Assembly: GCA_002404295.1 (NCBI GenBank)
Contig: DHJK01000055.1
Coordinates: forward strand, 3,971 to 13,192
DNA length: 9,222 nt
DNA from: Legionellales bacterium UBA4722
GTDB taxonomy: Bacteria > Pseudomonadota > Gammaproteobacteria > DSM-16500
Direction of reading: 5' to 3'
Every line of letters begins with the position of its first letter. Within the stretch, counting starts at the first letter, position 1. A program made the translations under genes and the position numbers. Positions 6,584 through 9,222 of this stretch are shown piece by piece. The notes under the pieces were generated by a model that was given only the letters and a program-made list of their open reading frames with translations, made no database searches and had not been told where the DNA came from.

Positions 6584-8778
6584 TGCGATTCCTTATTAAA
6601 TATTCATTTATTACTTTGTTTATTGGTATTGCGACAGCGTTTTTTCTATTGTGTTATACAACGCAAGGGCTGATCTTTGAACTACGCTATTTATCTACAT
6701 TTGTCCCAGGCACGTTAAAAGTAGGAAAAATCGACGGTACTCTTCTTTCTGGTTTTTCTTTACAAACGATTAGCTATCAAACCAAAGAGCAAAATATCAC
6801 TCTGAAGTCTTTGATGTTACGCTGGTATCCCAAGCAACTTTTGCAGGGGAAATTTGCTATTGATTCATTAATACTTGAGCAACCTCAGGTAACACTTTTA
6901 TCTACAGATTCTGCACCTGCTGATTTCTCTCTCGATGATTTTAAATTTCTACGCCATATCACAATCAATAGCTTGGTGATTCACCAGCTCGATGTGAAAA
7001 AAGAAGATTTACGATTTCAAATGACGGGCGAATTGAATAGTAACTGGAATTTTAACTGGAAATTGTCGATTCCCAAATTAAAAACACTCTGCCCTACTTG
7101 CGCTGGTTCATTTATGGGGTCGGGCAGTATCGTTGGTAAACGGTTTATTCCAACAGTGAATGCGACGATTCAGGGCGATAAATTAATACTAGACGAACAA
7201 AAAATTGGCAAGCTGAAAGGCGATGCAAATATAGTATTGCAACCCAAAGCAAACTCGACGATTCATCTTGTTGCGACGCAGTTAAGCATCAGTGATAACG
7301 CAATTAAAAGAATGGCATTAACAGTGTCTGGTAATATGGCTTATGAAAAAAAGACAATGTTAGCACAGGCACAAATAGTGCTATCACAAAAAGCGTCCAT
7401 TGTTTTAAACGCAGCATTGCCTGATTATTCAAGTTTGATGGATCCTAATCAAAAAATAATTGCCGCAGCAAAAGTTAATCTCACAGATTTGGAAAGCTTG
7501 AGTTATTTTGTTCCGGTGATCCAACATCCTCGTGGTGTTATTCAGGGTGTCTTTAATCTCACAGGTACACTATCGAAACCTGAGGTGATAGGTACGTTAA
7601 ATTTAAAACAAGGCCATGTCGCTATTCATGCATTGGGTATTCATCTCAATGATATCGTCGCAACAGCTATCTTAGATAAATCGAATATTATTTCTTTCAA
7701 TGGTCGTTTACGTTCTGCAAACGGTGTGGGTAAACTTCAAGGTACGGTTGATTTAAATAAGCCTCTTTACCCTGTCACCTTAGCGCTGCAAGGTACTAAT
7801 ATGAATGCAGTGCATATCCCTAAATTTAAGATCGCAATCTCTCCAGATATTAAACTCAGTTATATTTATCCTAATTTAGAAATACAAGGCAAGGTTCTTA
7901 TCTCAAAAGCGGTTATTAAGCTAAAAAATTATATTAGTACAGTATCATTACCTGATGAAACAGTGTTTGTAGGTGAGTCACAAGTTGAAACACCTTCTAT
8001 TCTTCTAGCAACGAAATTACATCTAGCCGTAGATTTGGGTGGTGATGTTTACTTAAACTATAAAGATTTTGAGACTCATTTAGGCGGCCAATTATTAATA
8101 GATCAAGTGCCGAATAGTCCTGCAACCGCAACAGGTGAAATTTATTCAATTAAAGGTGAATATACGATTTACGGTCAAAATCTAGTGATTAAAACAGGCC
8201 GCTTAATTTACGCGGGTAATGTGCTTACCAATCCTGGTTTAAATGTGGAAGCGATACGTACCATTAAAAGCGCGAATGCAGGAAGTAGCGCGTTAATGCA
8301 ATCGCTTGAGAGTTATGCAGGCACCGATTCGACGGTTGGTGTACGTATAATAGGAACAGCCGAGAACCCAAGTATTACTTTATTTTCAATTCCTGCAGGA
8401 ATGACGCAACAACAAATTTTATCTTCTTTAGGTGGAGGAGGTGCCTCATTGATGAGCGCCATATCGGCTCTTAATCCAGGTGCTTCAAAGGTCGACGGCA
8501 TGACAAATAAGTTTACAAAAATGCTAGGCTTATCAGAACCCAGTATTTCTTTAGTGCAAACTTTTAATTCAACTACCAATCGAATGCAATTAACGCCCTC
8601 TTTTGTGGTAGGAAAACGGATTTCAAAAAAATTGTCACTGCATTATAGTATTGGAATATTTAATCCTATCTCTATTTTTAATGTGCGTTACCAGCTAAAT
8701 AAACACTGGGCAGTCCAATCTGAAACAAGTAGTATTGATAATGGTGCGGATATACTATATGGATTTGAAACATCTTAG
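6583..8778 (+). CDS. tamB: TamB, inner-membrane-anchored periplasmic subunit of the translocation and assembly module (short form)
   Basis: 731 residues. An N-terminal signal anchor (about 7-25) leads into a long periplasmic region rich in alternating beta-strand sequence, as in AsmA/TamB-like bridge proteins. The C-terminal TamB (DUF490) domain spans roughly 400-731, with typical segments GEIYSIKGEYTIYGQNL (518-534), VGVRIIGTAENPSITLFS (585-602) and an ILYGFE ending (724-729). TamB is thought to form a hydrophobic groove that spans the periplasm to TamA. E. coli TamB has 1259 residues, so this one lacks much of the middle yet has both ends and no frame break. It looks naturally short rather than broken. 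C170 and C173 form a CPTC motif, the only cysteines outside the membrane anchor. AGGAG at 6568-6572 lies 10 nt before the ATG, and the 1-bp overlap with tamA implies coupled translation. Confidence 0.92.
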   Translation: MRFLIKYSFITLFIGIATAFFLLCYTTQGLIFELRYLSTFVPGTLKVGKIDGTLLSGFSLQTISYQTKEQNITLKSLMLRWYPKQLLQGKFAIDSLILEQPQVTLLSTDSAPADFSLDDFKFLRHITINSLVIHQLDVKKEDLRFQMTGELNSNWNFNWKLSIPKLKTLCPTCAGSFMGSGSIVGKRFIPTVNATIQGDKLILDEQKIGKLKGDANIVLQPKANSTIHLVATQLSISDNAIKRMALTVSGNMAYEKKTMLAQAQIVLSQKASIVLNAALPDYSSLMDPNQKIIAAAKVNLTDLESLSYFVPVIQHPRGVIQGVFNLTGTLSKPEVIGTLNLKQGHVAIHALGIHLNDIVATAILDKSNIISFNGRLRSANGVGKLQGTVDLNKPLYPVTLALQGTNMNAVHIPKFKIAISPDIKLSYIYPNLEIQGKVLISKAVIKLKNYISTVSLPDETVFVGESQVETPSILLATKLHLAVDLGGDVYLNYKDFETHLGGQLLIDQVPNSPATATGEIYSIKGEYTIYGQNLVIKTGRLIYAGNVLTNPGLNVEAIRTIKSANAGSSALMQSLESYAGTDSTVGVRIIGTAENPSITLFSIPAGMTQQQILSSLGGGGASLMSAISALNPGASKVDGMTNKFTKMLGLSEPSISLVQTFNSTTNRMQLTPSFVVGKRISKKLSLHYSIGIFNPISIFNVRYQLNKHWAVQSETSSIDNGADILYGFETS

Positions 8779-8781
8779 GAG
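8777..8781 (+). promoter_or_regulatory. Ribosome binding site on the tamB stop codon
   Basis: AGGAG shares its first two bases with the tamB TAG and stands 7 nt before the ATG at 8789. It fixes the start of the small gene and indicates that ribosomes finishing tamB can reinitiate there. Confidence 0.75.
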
Positions 8782-8788
8782 TTTATCA

Positions 8789-8950
8789 ATGATATCCTGT
8801 AAAAAAATTCTGAAATACGTCGTTGTTCTGTGCATTTGTGCTTTTAGTTTTAATGTGTTTGCGGCTGATCAAGTCGCTAAAGAAGAAACATCCCCTCCCG
8901 CTGAAGATGGCCCATTGACGGCAGAGCAAGTCCCTCCTATTAATAATTAA
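8789..8950 (+). CDS. Small secreted protein of unknown function, third gene of the tam operon
   Basis: 53 residues; I do not recognise a family. The start at 8789 is chosen for the ideal AGGAG at 7-nt spacing and because the protein then begins with a clean signal peptide: a basic start (MISCKKILKY), a hydrophobic core and a VFA|AD cleavage site after residue 25. The longer in-frame alternative from 8735 would bury the signal and run back into tamB. The mature part would be only 28 residues, acidic and Pro-rich (ETSPPAEDGP, AEQVPP), probably disordered and periplasmic. A lipoprotein is unlikely, because the cysteines in LCIC lack a proper lipobox. Position and spacing make it translationally coupled to tamB. 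It may be an accessory or regulatory peptide of the module, which is an inference. Confidence 0.7.
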   Translation: MISCKKILKYVVVLCICAFSFNVFAADQVAKEETSPPAEDGPLTAEQVPPINN

Positions 8951-8992
8951 AGTAACTAATGTACGGTATGAGCCGACTATGGCTAAAAAAAT

Positions 8993-9027
8993 ACATCGAG
9001 CTCGCTAGCATGAGAAAGGTTCGATGT
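8993..9027 (+). other. Stem-loop after the tam operon, possible weak terminator
   Basis: ACATCGA (8993-8999) and TCGATGT (9021-9027) form a perfect 7-bp stem around a 21-nt loop, which itself holds CTC...GAG. TTAAAA follows rather than a real T-run, so termination would be inefficient. It is the only candidate end for the tam transcript that I could find within about 80 bp of its last gene. Confidence 0.3.
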
Positions 9028-9105
9028 TTAAAAAGCAAATTTTCTGAATTTAAAGTGTCATATTTTTCAATAAATTACCAATTACTGACTCTCTTTGTGC
9101 TGGAC

Positions 9106-9123
9106 GATGTTTTTTTAAACATC
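9106..9123. other. Perfect palindrome upstream of the rightmost promoter
   Basis: GATGTTT and AAACATC flank a TTTT loop. It lies about 10 nt upstream of the -35 at 9134, a place where an operator or UP-like AT-rich element could act. It could equally be a chance AT-rich hairpin or part of the tam transcript end. Confidence 0.3.
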
Positions 9124-9133
9124 ATAAAATAGA

Positions 9134-9162
9134 TTGATTATAAGCTAATCACCCGGCATAAT
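9134..9162 (+). promoter_or_regulatory. Good sigma70-type promoter pointing out of the window
   Basis: TTGATT (9134-9139, 4 of 6) and CATAAT (9157-9162, 5 of 6) are separated by the optimal 17 nt, with AT-rich sequence upstream. Transcription from about 9169 would run off the right edge, so the gene it serves is not visible. The remaining 50 bases are AT-rich leader without a recognisable start. Confidence 0.45.
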
Positions 9163-9222
9163 TTCGCCAGCAGAAGAAATCATTTGTCTAATAAAAATAA
9201 TTCTATAAAAATAAGAAGTTCA

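Noticed and set aside
8313..8579. Minus-strand 88-codon ORF inside tamB
   Set aside because: It lies opposite the conserved TamB domain, with no ribosome binding site and no recognisable domain; a shadow frame.
8735..8788. Upstream ATG for the small secreted protein
   Set aside because: It lacks a ribosome binding site, overlaps the end of tamB and would hide the signal peptide.
9010..9132. Plus-strand 40-codon ORF starting MRKVRCLKSK
   Set aside because: No convincing ribosome binding site, it runs through the hairpins after the tam operon, and its composition is what AT-rich non-coding DNA gives by chance.
9145..9219. Minus-strand reading frame ending RQMISSAGEIMPGD before a TAG, which reads like a protein C-terminus
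   Set aside because: The frame is closed by a TGA at the window edge (9222-9220), leaving only 24 codons without a ribosome binding site. It could be a gene remnant, but there is too little to support one.

Overview
The window looks like chromosomal DNA from an AT-rich gammaproteobacterium. Three things point to the Legionellales (Legionella/Coxiella/Rickettsiella-like host-associated bacteria), though this is an inference and no marker gene settles it. They are the TamA/TamB pair of a Gram-negative outer membrane, a pentatricopeptide-like repeat protein of the eukaryotic-like kind common in intracellular bacteria, and a GadC-type antiporter of the sort found in such organisms.

Layout. Positions 1-483 (+) hold a helix-turn-helix regulator that lost its first residues to the window edge. 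Convergent to it, 636-2159 (-) encodes a 507-residue unrecognised protein with three tandem 35-residue PPR-like units and a polar, Ser/Thr-rich tail. A two-gene minus-strand operon follows in 2502-4452. A 12-TM amino-acid antiporter comes first, and its 3' end overlaps by 11 bp a QueD/6-pyruvoyl-tetrahydropterin-synthase-fold protein that keeps the zinc histidines but lacks the usual catalytic residues. Divergent from that operon, 4862-8950 (+) holds tamA, tamB (1-bp overlap) and a 53-residue secreted small protein whose ribosome binding site lies on the tamB stop codon.

How the genes work together. TamA (outer-membrane Omp85 barrel) and TamB (inner-membrane-anchored periplasmic bridge) form the translocation and assembly module, linked to outer-membrane protein assembly and phospholipid transport. 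The small exported protein is translationally tied to them and may be an accessory. The antiporter and the pterin-fold protein are coupled, but no shared pathway is evident.

The three spacers upstream of 4862 each carry a strong palindromic repeat: 496-604, 2310-2354 and 4563-4688. The last two share a core and belong to one family. The final ~270 bp have no convincing gene, but hold two small palindromes and a good sigma70-type promoter pointing out of the window. I saw no tRNA, rRNA, CRISPR array, transposase or prophage structural gene.
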